Notes under the pieces: model-generated
Database searches by the model: none
The model's input: only the letters and a program-made list of their open reading frames with translations
What the model was told of the DNA's origin: nothing
Program-made: the position numbers and the translations under genes
Shown here: in pieces, positions 25,901 to 38,394 of the stretch
Position numbering within the stretch: the first letter of the stretch is position 1
Layout: every line of letters begins with the position of its first letter
Assembly: GCA_011317545.1 (NCBI GenBank)
Contig: WUJK01000003.1
Location: 248,001-312,000, forward strand
Direction: 5' to 3'
Origin: Coniella vitis
Taxonomy: Eukaryota > Ascomycota > Sordariomycetes > Diaporthales > Schizoparmaceae
DNA length: 64,000 nt

Positions 25901-26600
25901 AGCTATTAATAATAAGGATATTAATATAATTAGCTTTAGCCTATTCTTTATCCTATATAATTATTATATAGATCTAATCGAATAAGTAGAATATAATATA
26001 TTATTAATATAAGCGCTTAGAGTTTAGGCCGAGAACTTCGTCTAATAGCTTAAAGATATAACTATTTTCGCTTAAGCCGTAATAATAGTTATATAATAAC
26101 GAATAGAAGAATCTATAAATAAATTATAAGTAATTATAAAGCGGCTTATTAAGGGCGATAAGGTTTAGCTTTCCCTACGAAATATTACTACCAACCGCCC
26201 TTTAAAGAAGTTAGCCTAGCTATATAAAAAGTATATTATAATATATATCGTTAGCCCTTATATAATAGAATTAGATATCCCGCCGGGTATTTACCCTTAT
26301 TTCTATATAGATCTCCTAATTCGAGCTATATAAAACCCGCTCCCGTTATAGGTATAGAGAGAATACCGGCCTAACCCTATTATAGTTAAAGAGGGAAAGG
26401 AACCCGAGTATTAGGTAAAAAGTATTATTAGAATATATAATAAGCCGTATAAAGGCTATACGAAAACGGACGGAACGCTATAACGTAAAGTCCTAGTTAA
26501 GTAGGTCGGATAGGATTAGCTAAACTAATAGCCGTTATCCGAATTTAAAGATATAGTTACTCTTAAGGAGTTCGAGTAATATTATAATAATACTATAAAT
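23000..26600 (+). pseudogene. RIP-inactivated gypsy pol of copy 2
   Basis: The plus strand shows consecutive polyprotein parts broken by TAG and TAA. Reverse transcriptase (about 23690-24160) keeps the order of family blocks with IDYRTLN, YPLPLI, FTKLDI and the active site read as YIDNIL (second Asp now Asn). The integrase core (about 25500-25970) shows IISD and a TDKAIERVNQE block equivalent to the family TDGQTERVNQ. A chromodomain-like stretch with KVLVKWVG follows at about 26460-26510. A protease must lie near 23000 but I cannot place its active site. The copy cannot be active as it stands. Confidence 0.88.
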
Positions 26601-26690
26601 TACGATAGCCTAAAGTTATAGAGAAGAAGAGCGGGGAAATTAAGTATTATAGATAAAAAGAAAACTATATACGAAACGCGCGCTAATATA

Positions 26691-27326
26691 GCTACCTACT
26701 TATCCTCGCTTACCTCCTCCTTACTATTAGAATTACTCTCTTTAGTTTTATTAGAATAAGGGTTATTATTAACGCTACGCTTTATTTTAGTATTAACTAA
26801 GCCCTTACCCTTACTACCCCCCTTTATAAGCTTTACTAATAGGTCGGTAATATCCTTTAGCGCTACCGCCTAATAGTATATAAGCTTACGGCTATAACGT
26901 TAGTATAAAGTTAGTAGGATATAAGTAGGGAAGGAGTAGGGGGTATATACGCTATAGGTATACTTATTATTTAATAACCGGACCTTATTATAGCTAGCTT
27001 AAATCTTATTTAACTTAGGTAGGTAGTTATAGGTATAGCATATAGTAAGAGTAATAAAGGCCTAGGAGCGAAGAATATTTAAAGTATATAAGTATAGGGA
27101 GGCGCGAGTAAGGAAGGAGTAGTATATATTAGGGTCGGAAGTATTATAAGCGAGGGAATAGTTAACTATAATAATAATAGCAGTATATATCTTATCGGTC
27201 TAATAAAGGGGGGTATAGGAGTAGCTAGAGTTCTTACCTTTCTTATTCGTCCTATAGAGGAAATAATAGGTACCGGCTATAGTAGTTAGTAAGCTATAAA
27301 GAAGTAGGGTAAGCGCTATTTACTAA
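26691..27326 (-). pseudogene. Antisense reading-frame relic inside retrotransposon copy 2
   Basis: Counterpart of the plus-strand frame at 13690-14325 in copy 1, again on the strand opposite to pol and convergent with it. Boundaries come from mirroring the copy 1 coordinates. Sharing by two independently inserted copies shows it is an element gene or captured sequence rather than chance. Family unknown. Confidence 0.45.
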
Positions 27327-28125
27327 TACTATAGAGGTAAAGGGAGAGGGGGTTTTTAAAAGCCCTTATAATATAGGGTAGGTATTATTTATCCTTAATA
27401 CCTTCGGGGAGGGTAATATAAGGTTAAAGCTACGGGTTAATAATAATAACGCTTTAAATAAGCTTATTAATAGCTTTATCGAGCTAGGCTATAATAGGGG
27501 TAAGGATAGCGGCGGTAGGAATAATAGCGGGCGCGGTAGGAGTAGCTATAGTTATAGCTACGGGTATTACCGCTATAGGAATAGTTATAGAGCCTATAAT
27601 AATAGCGGGGGCGGTAGCGGTAGGTATAGCGGTAGGAATTATATTAGCTTACTTAGAGCGAGTAATAACGTTTATACTATTAATAGAGCTAAGTATAAGT
27701 AGAAGACGAATAGGGAAAGCGCGATACTTACCTTATTATTATAGGGGTTAGTTTCGCGTAATTCGTAAGGGCTTTAATTTAATTAAGAGGAAGGAATAAC
27801 TCTTAGAATAGGGATTAAGGGGGTATTTATACTTTTTCGAGGCTTTAAAGAGTAAAGATATTATATTTATAACCGCCTACTAAATTAAGGGTATTACTAT
27901 TATTCTATTAACGAATAATAAGCGGTAGAACTTATAGATTCGCCGAGAGTTAGGTTAAAGGGAGCTCTATAGATATAAAACTCCTTTTATACTTACTAGG
28001 TATAAGGATAAGGCTCCTTTAATAGGGTAGGCGGGTATAGCGGCGTTATATTATTATACTTTTTAGGTAGCTATTATATTATATACGGCTCTATAGGAGG
28101 GCGTTCGGCTTAAGCGGGGGGGTAA

Positions 28126-28464
28126 TATTATAAGCCTACGGGTAAATATATAGCTTCGGTATATTAGGGTATAAAGCCTTAGTTAGTATATTCCCTTCTC
28201 GTTTAGAGATTAGTATTATATAAGCGCTAAATAAGAGCGTCTTCCGAGCAGCTTATAAGCTATATAAAAGACTATTAGTAATAGGACCCGTATCGACGGT
28301 AGACCTATAGAAAACTCTATCTACGGGTAGATTCTAAACGTAAGAGCTATTTAAGAGTAGCTCTTACGCCGCTATATAGATACTATACTTACTTCTCTCC
28401 TTAAGTTAGTTAATAATAGAAATTGGGATCGAAACTACGAACGCTCTCTCGATGCCCGTTTATA
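28126..28464 (+). repeat. 3' LTR of retrotransposon copy 2
   Basis: A 339-bp repeat immediately after the G7 polypurine tract and ending at the target duplication ATAAT. Its outer end keeps a few unmutated TG dinucleotides (TTGGGATC, GATGCCC). Confidence 0.95.
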
Positions 28465-28469
28465 ATAAT

Positions 28470-29220
28470 ATCTATAGGTCCTAGATTATAGATAGGTTCC
28501 GTTTCTACTAATATTATTAGAATCTAGCCCTTAGGATTACCGACTTATAAAGGCTATAAATTCTATAGATTACTCTAATAGGACCGTAATTCTCGCTATA
28601 TAGGCGGTTTATTCTATAGCTATATAAAAGGTTTATTTTATAATTATAAATTAGGTAATATTAAAAGTTCCGACGGTTATATAGGAGCTATAGGTTACCG
28701 TCGGAGTTATATATCTTTATAAAACTTATAGGTTAAATAAGGTATACCGTTTCTCCGTAAAAGAAAGTTAGAAGTAGGATACTAATAACGGTATATATTG
28801 CAAAAGGAGGATTTAGAGGACCGAACCGGCCTTATATAGCGTTATCGAGGAGGTATTAGGGGTAGAATCGAATAAAGATACCGTAAATTTTATAAAACTA
28901 GTACTATAAACTTTACAAAGCTATAATAGGTAAGGGATTTATAGAGATTTACGGAGGCTTAGGAATAAACTTAGTAATTATAGCAGATTAAAGAGTAGAT
29001 TATACTAGTAAAGAATATTTATAGTAGATATAAGCGATTTATTTGCGATAGATATAGGCGATTTAAAAAGCTTATAAGCGTAAATACTAATAGTTAAGTA
29101 TATATAAATATTATAATTTATAGCTAATATAGGTAGCGCTATTAATAATTAGTTAGAGCTGCTATAGGTTTTGCGGGCCGTTTTGGTTATATATACTAAC
29201 GCCTTAACCGGACTTTGTGG
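28470..29220. other. RIPed AT-rich DNA right of the retrotransposons
   Basis: About 750 bp with the same dinucleotide bias, ending where normal composition returns near 29200. No recognisable frame or terminal repeat. Like the left flank, it may be an older degraded repeat. Confidence 0.6.
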
Positions 29221-29668
29221 ATACTGAGCTGTAGTATATAGATTAGGACATCGTAATGAGACGGTGCGCCCGTCTCGTGGGTTTTGCTGACTACATAGTA
29301 CTTCGAAGGTGTAGTAGCTATATAGATAGAACCCTCTCCGATAAGCTAGGAAGTATCAAGTACTCTCAAACCCGACCGTCCCCCCCCCCATCCCCACAAA
29401 CAAGAGGCCTTATACCAAAAGCTACTCAGTTCGACGACACGCGTGGGTAATAAAAGACGATTTTTCAAGGCACTTCGTATTTGTTGTGCCAATTGGGGGG
29501 AACTATCAACCGTTCTAATGATGTACTATGTAAGGGCGTGGCATATGTACTATGTACTATGTAGAGGGGAATCAGCCAGCCTATCGGACTGACTACTCGA
29601 GATTTATCCCAAATCTTACATCAACCTTTTTTTTTTCTTTTTTCACCGTCAGCTTGCGTAGGCAAAGC

Positions 29669-29720
<52 letters not shown>

Positions 29721-31463
29721 ATGAACATAAACGAGATATCTGGCGGTGAGACGCCCCTTCTGTTCAACAAAGGACTCTTGACCGCGACCACGGCATTTTC
29801 CCGATGACGTCAGTTGGAAAGGAAGTATGTGTCTCCTGTGTCCTCCGTTATCCCATTCAAGTGGACGAGTTGAACAACTTGAAACCACCCTATATATTCT
29901 TTACCTTTTTCTTCTTCTTCTGAGTCATCTTCTTCTTCTGAGTCATCTTCTTCTTTTTCTTTTTCTTTTTCTCCTTCCGAGAAAATAAAAGCGGAAAAGA
30001 GGGGGGGAATATAGAGACAGAGAAACCAAAACACCACCCCAAACATTGGAAACTCTACATCATCATCACACTCATCAGGACAACAACGGACTCTGATCCT
30101 CATTCACGGGTGCCACAGCGGCATACGGTATCGAGAATATCCGTCTACTTTGGAGGAGCAGAGATTTTCTTTACCATTCATTGCATAAAAAAACTTTTTT
30201 TTTGAGTACATACTCCAGACGCCATTCTGTCCTCGGAATTTCTCTCCGTCTCGGAAAATAGCATCCATCCCATCAGATTCACAATCCCATTACCCCCAGG
30301 ATGTTAAAAGTCATCAAACAATATCCCCCGACTCTTGAGCACATGGCAAAGGAGATCATGATTTATATACTTACTACTTCACTAAAAGAATAAATTGAGT
30401 AATAAAGACACTCATCTTCAGTAAATACGCGAATATGAATGGTGCAGCTTGTGTATTGGCACGTCTCATAAAACCGCGAATCTCGTCTATGATTGCAGTG
30501 ATAGCATCATCAGCACAAAGATTTGTCCATAGTTTTATACGACACATCACTATTGATTCATTGCCAGATAGGCAGCCGATATCTGGAGGTATGACAAATA
30601 TCAAAGCAGATGGTTCACTTTACAATAGCAAGACAAGTGATGTATGTGTTTGTGCACATTTGATGCGATTCTTTCCCCCATCCGCTTAAATCTACCAAAG
30701 GTACCAGACTGTCCTGCCAATCCGATCTGAGTATGTAGCCATCCCAGAAACCCTCCCTCCCTTTTTTATCAACATTGCAATCATATCAACCGGCGACGCC
30801 TTGAACAAAACTTTGGTTTGACAGGCTCCCATCGGTTGTGAACAAATCATAAGCTTTTCTCCCTGATGTGTGTGGGTGTTCCCCACTAGACAGCATACGA
30901 CCCGTTGCGTAAGAAGCTGGCACATCCCGCTTTATCCTCTCGCTCTCTCTCCAAGGCATCCGGCTCATCGAGCCAAGAACAACAAACCGCCTCCAAATGC
31001 CCCCCATGCAAACATGCATCAACGCCAAGTGCAATGCTGAACAGGCGAGCGGCAATGCATACGGTTGAAATAGAGTAAAACGAAAAAGGAAAACCAAAAA
31101 CAATATGGGGGACATGTTTTCCAACGTGTCCCCGAACTCCATGCTCCATTTTGCCATGGAAAGAAAAAAGAAAAGCAAAAACCGAGATCAGAATCCTGCC
31201 TCACCAACGTCTCCAAACCATGCGCTGATGCCTTATATCTTCTCCTTCGGCATATGCTTGAGAATTAAGGTGTACACAATAAGTATCGTGGAAGAAATAT
31301 AAAAGAAAGTCAAGACTATGACGAAAACAAAGATTAGACTTTATGTCTTTGGTCGTCGAATGTGGTCGAGTAGCAATTGATGCTGAAGCATCCTGGCGTG
31401 CCACTGAGGAATCAAGTAGCCTCATGTTTTGTTTGGTAAAGGACACCATATGAGCAGGCTTTA
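29221..31463. other. Intergenic region, microsatellite-rich, no supported gene
   Basis: 2.2 kb of normal-composition DNA. It contains exact TACATAGTA/TACTATGTA motifs at 29292, 29524, 29548 and 29555, a CTR triplet array at 29670-29724 and a two-copy 18-bp CTT-rich repeat near 29919-29955. Small frames are low-complexity shadows of these repeats. The part next to 31464 should be the 3' region of the TBC gene. Confidence 0.6.
29670..29724. repeat. CTA/CTG/ATG triplet microsatellite
   Basis: Consecutive runs of CTA, CTG (about 10 units) and GAT triplets. It could encode poly-Leu or poly-Gln, but no supporting gene is visible, so I treat it as intergenic. Confidence 0.85.
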
Positions 31464-33815
31464 TCACGAGTTGTTCTTGCCAGCTTCGCGGACCATTGTC
31501 ATCCATCGGTCCTCATCACCAGGCTTGCCCACCAGCCGCTGCTTCTTACTGTGGATGACCTTTTGTACTTCACCCGCGCTCTTGGCGCTCAGCAGAGCCA
31601 TCTCGTGCTCCAGAAGAATGGCAACACCGGCCCTAATGAGAACTGCATCGCCCTCAAAAATGTAAACGTCCCAAAGGCGCGATGCCTCATCGAGAGCCAG
31701 TTGGGTGGTGAAAAGCGATGTAAAGATGTCGCCCATGTACAGGTCCGCATCGTGATCGGGCAGCTTGGTCAAGTGGTCGTGCAAATTCTTGGACTTGGCT
31801 GCCAAAGTCTGCAGCATAAGCTTGTATGCGGATGACTTGGCGCCAGAATCATCAGAGTGGAAGCTCAAAGGCAAAGGACGGTTGAGAATATTGGCAAGGG
31901 CAATGAAAGCAGCTGCGGGCGTGGATGTGTTGAGAAGTAGCATTGCGGCGATAGTCTGGGATAAAGAATTAGCATAAGTCGCGAGCACGATGACTTCTAC
32001 CTCACAGATAAATCAACTTACGTTGGACCCAGTGACGTAGCCAATGTCACTACGGTACATGGCATACGCCGACAAGATATCGAGGAGAGACTGGTGCAGA
32101 GGCCCTCCAGCCTGGAAGATACGGAGATCCCGCCAGGTGTGCTCCTCGACATCCTTGTGAATTGTGCGAATCCATCCAATGTACTTGTGGTCCTCGGGGC
32201 TGCCGTGGCCAGCCTTTTCGCGAGCCTCAGCAGCGTGGGCGCGACCCAAGGCTGCCTGGAAGGACTTGTCAGTCAATCCTAGGTCGTTGCCAATCGCCTT
32301 GACCCAAACAGTACCACGGCTTCTGGGCGCAATACCCCTCCACCACAGCTCTCGAGTACGACGCTCACGGCGTGCCTCATCGAAGCGGGGCAGAATGTCC
32401 TCCTCCCAGATGTGCATCAAGTTGTCCGCAGCCTGGTCCTTGGTAGTCGTCATGGCGGCCTTCTTGGCCTCCTTGCGCCGGTCATTCTCCTGGCTTCTCG
32501 CCATCATCTTTTGGTATTCCTTGAGGTGACGGCGTTCCTCCGCGGGGTCCTTTGGTGGAAGCCACGAGGGACGTGTGCGTGAAAGAACTGCTTCCTTTTC
32601 CTTGGAGATGGGCAGGGGGTCAATCATGATGTTGCTGCGGCGCAAGGGAGGCAATTCGGCGAAAGCAGATTTGTGCTTGGACTTGGCGTCCGTATCAGTG
32701 GACCGCCGAGGCTTGGGTATCGATCCTGTGCTCGACCGTTGGGATTTTGTTGCGAGCTCTTCGGCGTGTTCCTCGAGCTTTTCAGTTAGCTCCTGAGCAT
32801 CCTTGTTGAGCGCGGCTAGAGTCTTGTTCCAGCTGTTGGCTCGCGACTTTGTCGGACTTGTCGCAATGCTTGCATCCGGCGAGCGGGCAGATGCGAATGT
32901 GGCATCAGACCTCACGCTGGGAGAACGGAGCTCGCCAATGGAGCCGTGAGCAGCAGCAATCGCAGGCGTGCCATTTCCAACGCTGCGAATTCTAATTGCC
33001 TTGGCCTGTCTCTCAGGTGATGCCCTCTTTGAAGGCGGCAAGCTCTTTGTGCGCTCCATGGGAGGGCGAGGAGACAACGGAACATTGTCTAGGACAAAGC
33101 CCTCTGGGATCTCATCGCCGTCATCTTCATCGCACTCCTTTTCCAGCTCTGCCTCGGTCTTCCGCTCTCTGTTCGGTTGCCAGCTGCTCCGGCGCAGCTG
33201 TAATGACAGTGTTGGGCCTCTTGAGGTCACCGAAGGGTGAGGGGCGAGGTTGTTGGGGCTAGGCGTCCGGTAACGCCGGCTAAATGATCCTACAGAGGGC
33301 CGGCTATTTGGTGTCCGGTTGACGTGGTTTCGAAGTGGCAGGGCGTTGAGAGAATCGGCGCTGAGCTGATTAGTGTTTCCGCTACGGACGTTGGCGTCGC
33401 GAGCGTCAGTTCGTGGGATGGGAGAGGTGGATCGCCGGCGCATTGGGTTGTAGATCTCTCTCTGGGTAACCTGCAGAGTCCGTGACTTGGAGAGAGCCCT
33501 AGGCTGCTGTTGGGATTGCAACTGATTCTTTGCATTGGTGGTTAGGGATTTCGCTCGAAGATCCGAGGCATACGAGGCAGCAAAAGGACTCGGGTCGCGC
33601 CTAGGCTTTTGTGGGGTGTGGTCCAAGGCATCGTCTTGGAGGCCAATGTCCTCAAAATTGCTCACATCGGTGATGGCGCTGTCGCGGTCGGAGCCAAAGG
33701 ACCTGGAGGAGGGAAAGGACGAAGACTTTGAAGATTTGGATGTGGATAGGCCTGGAGGCGAGCCTGCGTCGGCAAGGACGATGGTTTGTTCAACAGGGCG
33801 CTCGTACAGCATCAT
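31464..33815 (-). CDS. TBC-domain (Rab GAP-like) protein with non-canonical catalytic residues
   Basis: TBC domains stimulate GTP hydrolysis by Rab GTPases in membrane traffic. Exon 1 is 32022-33815, exon 2 is 31464-31955, and the intron is 31956-32021 (GTAAGTT...CCCAG), joining GYVTGSN to TIAAMLLLN. The product is 761 residues. The first 480 or so are Ser/Pro/Arg-rich and probably disordered, with a charged segment before the TBC domain at about 490-720, which shows LWWRGIAPRSRGTVW and AYAMYRSDIGY. The usual arginine-finger motif IxxDxxR reads IHKDVEE (Glu at 558) and the glutamine-finger YxQ reads YVT (Thr at 595). It may therefore be a pseudo-GAP or use another mechanism. The start is the first ATG at 33815. 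The frame is open upstream to a TAA near 33917 without another ATG, so an upstream coding exon is possible. Confidence 0.88.
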
Positions 33816-36800
33816 CTTGACATGATACTGTGCCAGAAGCGGAGGAATTGACGAATTTGGCCCAAAAGATATGTCCTTCACTTGGATCGTATGCAATTGC
33901 AATGCTGCGTTTCCGTGTTATTGCAAATGCAGCACAAACAAGGTATCGGCAAGAATAATGACGTCGCAAAAGAACCAATAAGCTTAAATCTGAAGTAGCG
34001 GGGATAGATGCAACAGCAATGATGCAAACCGGGGCTTTCGTCTGGTACAAGAGGCCTCGAAACCGATCGATCTGGGGTCCTGGAGAAGGACGTAGGCGGG
34101 GGAATAGAAGGTGTTTTGTTTGCAGATGGGACGGACAAGACGACTGGTTTAAGCGCGCATGGACGCAGTGGTGTGTGCGTGTGGAGTGTGACGGCGCTTT
34201 CCTCCTTTCCAAGGGTCGGCGGTTTGACGATTCAGGGCGCCGGCGTGATTGGCAGTTCCGAATGAAGCCTGTACTATGTATACGGATGCTGCTCGTGTAC
34301 GGAGAGCCAGGCGAAGAGCAGGATCACCGGCTGCTGTTGCTATTTGCTATCGTCGTCGTCGGAAGACACAAAGGAGACGAAACAGGACGACGAAGCGTGG
34401 TCCGGACGAATGGCAGAGTACTTGAGTTGAGGATTGCAACGGCTGTAGCTGTGACGAAATCGACACTGAGCCGCACAACAATGCCAGCAGCAAAGAGTAA
34501 ATCCCCAAAGGCGCTTAGGGTCTAGTCTGACGGGACTGGTTGTCTCACGATCTCAGACGGGACAAGGCCAAAGCCGGGGTCGGTCGTACAGTCGGCCGCG
34601 TGCAGGAATGGAAACGGGCTTATGGTCTGGGCTAAAATAGGGTGCAACGGGCCCAGAGCAAAGGACCAAGCCGCACTGCCAAGCAGATATTCGATGTGCA
34701 AATAGAACAATGGGCGAACGGACGGTCGCCAGCCTGGGTCGAGCTGGTGCGGCGGGGGGGCCAAGGAGGAATTAAAAACTAAGAAAGAAGAAGCAGCCTA
34801 TACAAGGGTCGAGTTGCTGTGATGATGAATAAAGCCTAGCAACGACTGAGAAATCCTCTTTGGGTTTGCTGGACACGGAATAAACAATAGGGATGATGCC
34901 TCGTCAGAGCAGATCGGCCTCTCAATAAGCTTGATTGGGAAAGAAGAGAATGGAACGAGGGAAATGTTAAAAAGAAGGAAACGCAAATTGTAACGAATGG
35001 CAGTCCTGGGAGACCGGAGAGAGGTGAAGAGCCAAGGTAGGGCAGCCGTCGAGGACAAGAGGAGAGAAAGGCAGGAATGAGCAAAGATGAGGTCAAAGAT
35101 CTGGGAAGCAGAGGGAAAAGATTGGATGAACATTTGCTTGCGTTGCTTGCTGGTCGTGCCTGCCTCTCCTCCTCCCCCCCATGTCAAAGTGTGGAGTGCG
35201 CTTGCCCAGCCAGGCCATCCATCATTTGCTCTCAGCGGGGGAAGCCAGGGGCAAGCCGCCCAGGCCAGCGCAGGCTTTGGGATGGGGGGTGCGCCGGGGA
35301 GGGGGGAGAGAGAGAGAATGACGGGGTGCTCGGTGCGGCTTACGGGGGGCGGCAGGGCCGTTGCAAAAGCGGGAAAGCCACTAACCAGCCAGCCAGCAAA
35401 TCTGCACCGGGCCAGCCCACTAAAATTTGCTGCTAATTTCCAGTGTGCCAGTCAAAGCTGCTGGGTGCTGGGTGCTGGGGCCGAGGAGCCCTGGCACGGC
35501 AAGGCTGCACGTACCGCGGTAGTTCCTGTCTTTGCAGCCACTGTGATTGGCACCTTGCGCATATGCGAAAATGCTTGTCATCTCTTTTGCCCAGTCTCCA
35601 TTCCTTCATCTCGATTGATGATTTGTTCATGCTACCTTGTTTGATTGCGCCTGCAGCCTGTGGGTGAGCAAGTCACAAGTCACACTCGAGGTACCATTTG
35701 GCTACAAACTTGAATGCATCATGAGCGAACCGGGCTCCATGGGTTGCGGTCGGTACAAAGTACATGGACCCGGCCAAAGTCTGCCTTTTTGGCCCGCTAG
35801 CTGCAGCTCTGCGTGACTTGGCAACTGCGTTTTTCCCGTCCACTATCAAGGGCCAACACACCAAGTCTTGCATCTGCCAATCCGATGCAGCAACAAGGCG
35901 AAAAGATAACGCAAAATCCTTTTCCGATCCAACAAAGCAAGACAACACCCGCAGCGACGCAACACCGCTACTTTGCCCTGCTTGTTGGCGGGCTGATTCT
36001 GCTGGTTGTTGTCTCCCGTTTTGTGTCCTTGCTCGTGCGTCTCTTATCCTTCTCCAGCGGCTCGCTCGGAGAGCAAGGGCGCGCTATCGCAGAGGCTTCG
36101 ATCGGAGCTCATAATAAGCCTCGGGGGCACGGCCATGCCACCTGGGTGGGTTTCTGGAGCGCTTTTACTTCAGCAAGGCCTATGTACCATGTACAGGAGT
36201 CCAAGGGGAAGAGAGGAGGATCGCTTGAGCCGCCCAGGCTTATTGTCGAGGTACAGGTGCCGGCTCGTTTCTATGTGCAGCTTTCCAAGGCAGTCATTTA
36301 CATACTATGTAGTCCTCGACAAACAATGTCCCTCCTCGATGACTCTAAATCGCCGTCTCGTCGAGCAGACACCAGGTGACGGCCTCCCAAAACAGTTTGC
36401 GTCTCTGAGCTCGTGGCATTTCTTCATTTCTCCCCTTTTGCTCATTCGAACCATTTGTCTCTCTATTGTGTCGCACACCCGCCGCCCCCTAATATGGTTC
36501 ATCTGTGTGGCTTGCTTCACAATCCTGCGCCACCACCACAAGGCAAATGGCGTGACTGGGCGAACTTACTCGCTCAATGCTAGAATCGCTTGTCTGGGAG
36601 ACACGGAAAAGCAAAGAAAAGGCCATCATTTTCACGCAAAAAGCCACCGAAATAACCACGTAGGCAAGCAAACAAGATCTCAAATTGAAACGAGTCGGAG
36701 CGGAATTTCCAGATCGAAAACTTGCAAGATCTCGAAACCGCTCCAACGGTAGGCAGCTATGTAGAGCGACAACCGAGGGAAAGATGGAAAATCAGGGGAA

Positions 36801-38394
36801 AAGGAAAACGTGAGACAAAAGCCTATCCGCTGGTAAGCCGTCTGAGCGCGTGTGGTTGCTGCCGCACAAAATGCAACAATACAGTAATAAACAATGTTCC
36901 AACATTCTAGACCCTCCAGGGCTATGAATATGTTCGGGCCCCATTCGGCTCCGTACAGGCAGATCCATCTTGCAGAACCCATCATTTTACAGTTCATATC
37001 ACACATAGTATAATAAATAACCTGGCATTGTTCCTGTGAAACTTAAAAACGTCCTGCTTCTCCTCTCCTCCTTCTCTGCTTCTCCTCCTTTTCGCCTTCC
37101 AAGTCCCTCGAAAAAAAGTCACCCACATCAACAAGGACAAAATTGTAACCTGGGTTTGATTCCTGTGTAGCACGACGCAACGTATCCGAATCTTTCTTCT
37201 ACCATGCACAATGGGTCTAGGTCTTGAAGGGGGCCCGAGGGGGGGGGGGCTTAGTGTCCTCCATCCAAATCACACATGGGCAGCCCACCAGCGCCCACGC
37301 CCCATTTGCCCTAAAACGCCCCCGAAATTGCTGTCCCTTCACCCCTCCAGATAGGGGATGGATTGTGGGAACGGACGGCAAGAGCGGGCTTTCGCATCGG
37401 CTTCGGCTAAAGAAACGCGAATCCATTCTTGGAACGAAACAGAAAAGAAAAAAAAGACAAATAGATAAATAAAAGTCAAAGAAAAGAAAAAAAAATGCAG
37501 ACTTTATCATAGCACCGCAGGCGCAGTGACACAAGGAGACTGATCATCGCTCGCATTATTCATGAACACCCAATCAAAAAGCCAACCTTTTGCCTGCTAC
37601 CATGGCAACGGGATCTTCGGGACTGGGGGTGCAAATCGTTTGCTCGGGTCAAGCCGTGAGAATATCTCAAAAGTCAAAGTAGTCAAGGTAGGTACACTAT
37701 GTAGCTACAGACATAAATCCTACCTTTTTTCTAGGCTGGCTGGCTGGCTGGCTGGCTGGTTGGCTCGCTCGCTCGATCGGTCGGTTGAGCGAGGCCTTTG
37801 CGAAGTGCGAAACTCCGCTTTTGGGCTATTTTTGCATCGCATCGCATCGCATACGAGTACGAACGAACGCACGCACGCACGCAACGCGTGTACATAGGAG
37901 TACTACATGGTATATATATCTACTATGTAGATCGACCAAAAAAGAGACCGTTTCCGGACATGTCCCCAGAAATGTACATGTCTACAATATTCTGGCTGGC
38001 TGGTAACCGAGAGAATGCCATGCCGGCTCTTCTGGATGGCAGATTGTGAATGAATGGTTCAAGGAAAACCAAGACACTCATGTCTCGCGGTAATTGCGAA
38101 TCAATATGTCGACTTGCCCATTCCACTGTTCTTGATGCATTTTTTTTTTCTTGAACAAATTTTTGTATGTCAATTGCAATGCACATCTATGACCTGCCAA
38201 ACACCCAAAGCTTTTGTATCCGGATCTCGTCAACATTGCAACGCAGTCAATCGTATTACCAAACCCGGAAAGGGGACAAAAAAGGCTTGTCCGTGACTTT
38301 TGGTTCTTTTCCCCACGCAAAAACTCCCTCTTGAACAAACCACTAACCGGCACTATGTATACCGAGAGGAGCCACTTGTGATGTCTAGGTTGGT
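33816..38394. other. Long intergenic region, no supported gene
   Basis: 4.6 kb between the TBC gene start and the eIF3b 3' end. It includes the TBC leader and promoter and several GC-rich, purine- or pyrimidine-biased stretches. Exact TACTATGTA motifs lie at 34272, 36303 and 37921, with one-mismatch versions near 36998, 37695 and 38353. A frame of up to 248 codons at 36006-36752 shows no domain, hydrophobic pattern or codon regularity that would support it. Tandem GGCT repeats lie at 37735-37759 and GCATC/GCAC repeats at 37831-37885. Confidence 0.55.
37735..37759. repeat. GGCT tetranucleotide microsatellite
   Basis: About six consecutive GGCT units, followed by degenerate GCTC and GGTC units up to about 37790. 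Confidence 0.85.

Larger units (their letters stand above)
21203..28464 (+). mobile_element. Full-length RIPed Ty3/gypsy LTR retrotransposon, copy 2 (inverted relative to copy 1)
   Basis: A 7262-bp element coding on the plus strand, with 339-bp LTRs (21203-21541 and 28126-28464) and an exact duplication ATAAT at 21198-21202 and 28465-28469. Order: 5' LTR; primer site TTAACTAACTT at 21543-21553; gag-like region with a CCHC knuckle at 22747-22791 whose Cys and His codons now read Tyr; reverse transcriptase about 23690-24160; integrase core about 25500-25970; chromodomain-like tail about 26400-26580; antisense frame about 26691-27326; polypurine tract AAGCGGGGGGG just before 28126; 3' LTR. All frames are broken by stops. 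It has different target duplications from copy 1, so the two are independent insertions rather than one inverted duplication. Confidence 0.95.

Noticed and set aside
12552..28464. Single long inverted duplication, or centromere core
   Set aside because: Different target duplications at each copy show two separate insertions. The block is only about 18 kb with ordinary genes on both sides, so there is no positive evidence for a centromere.
29810..30103. Minus-strand frame with a Glu/Lys-rich tract
   Set aside because: The frame is created by a CTT-rich microsatellite; no conserved part and no splice context.
36006..36752. 248-codon plus-strand frame
   Set aside because: No recognisable domain, composition shifts along its length, it overlaps other long frames on both strands, and it sits in a motif-rich intergenic region.
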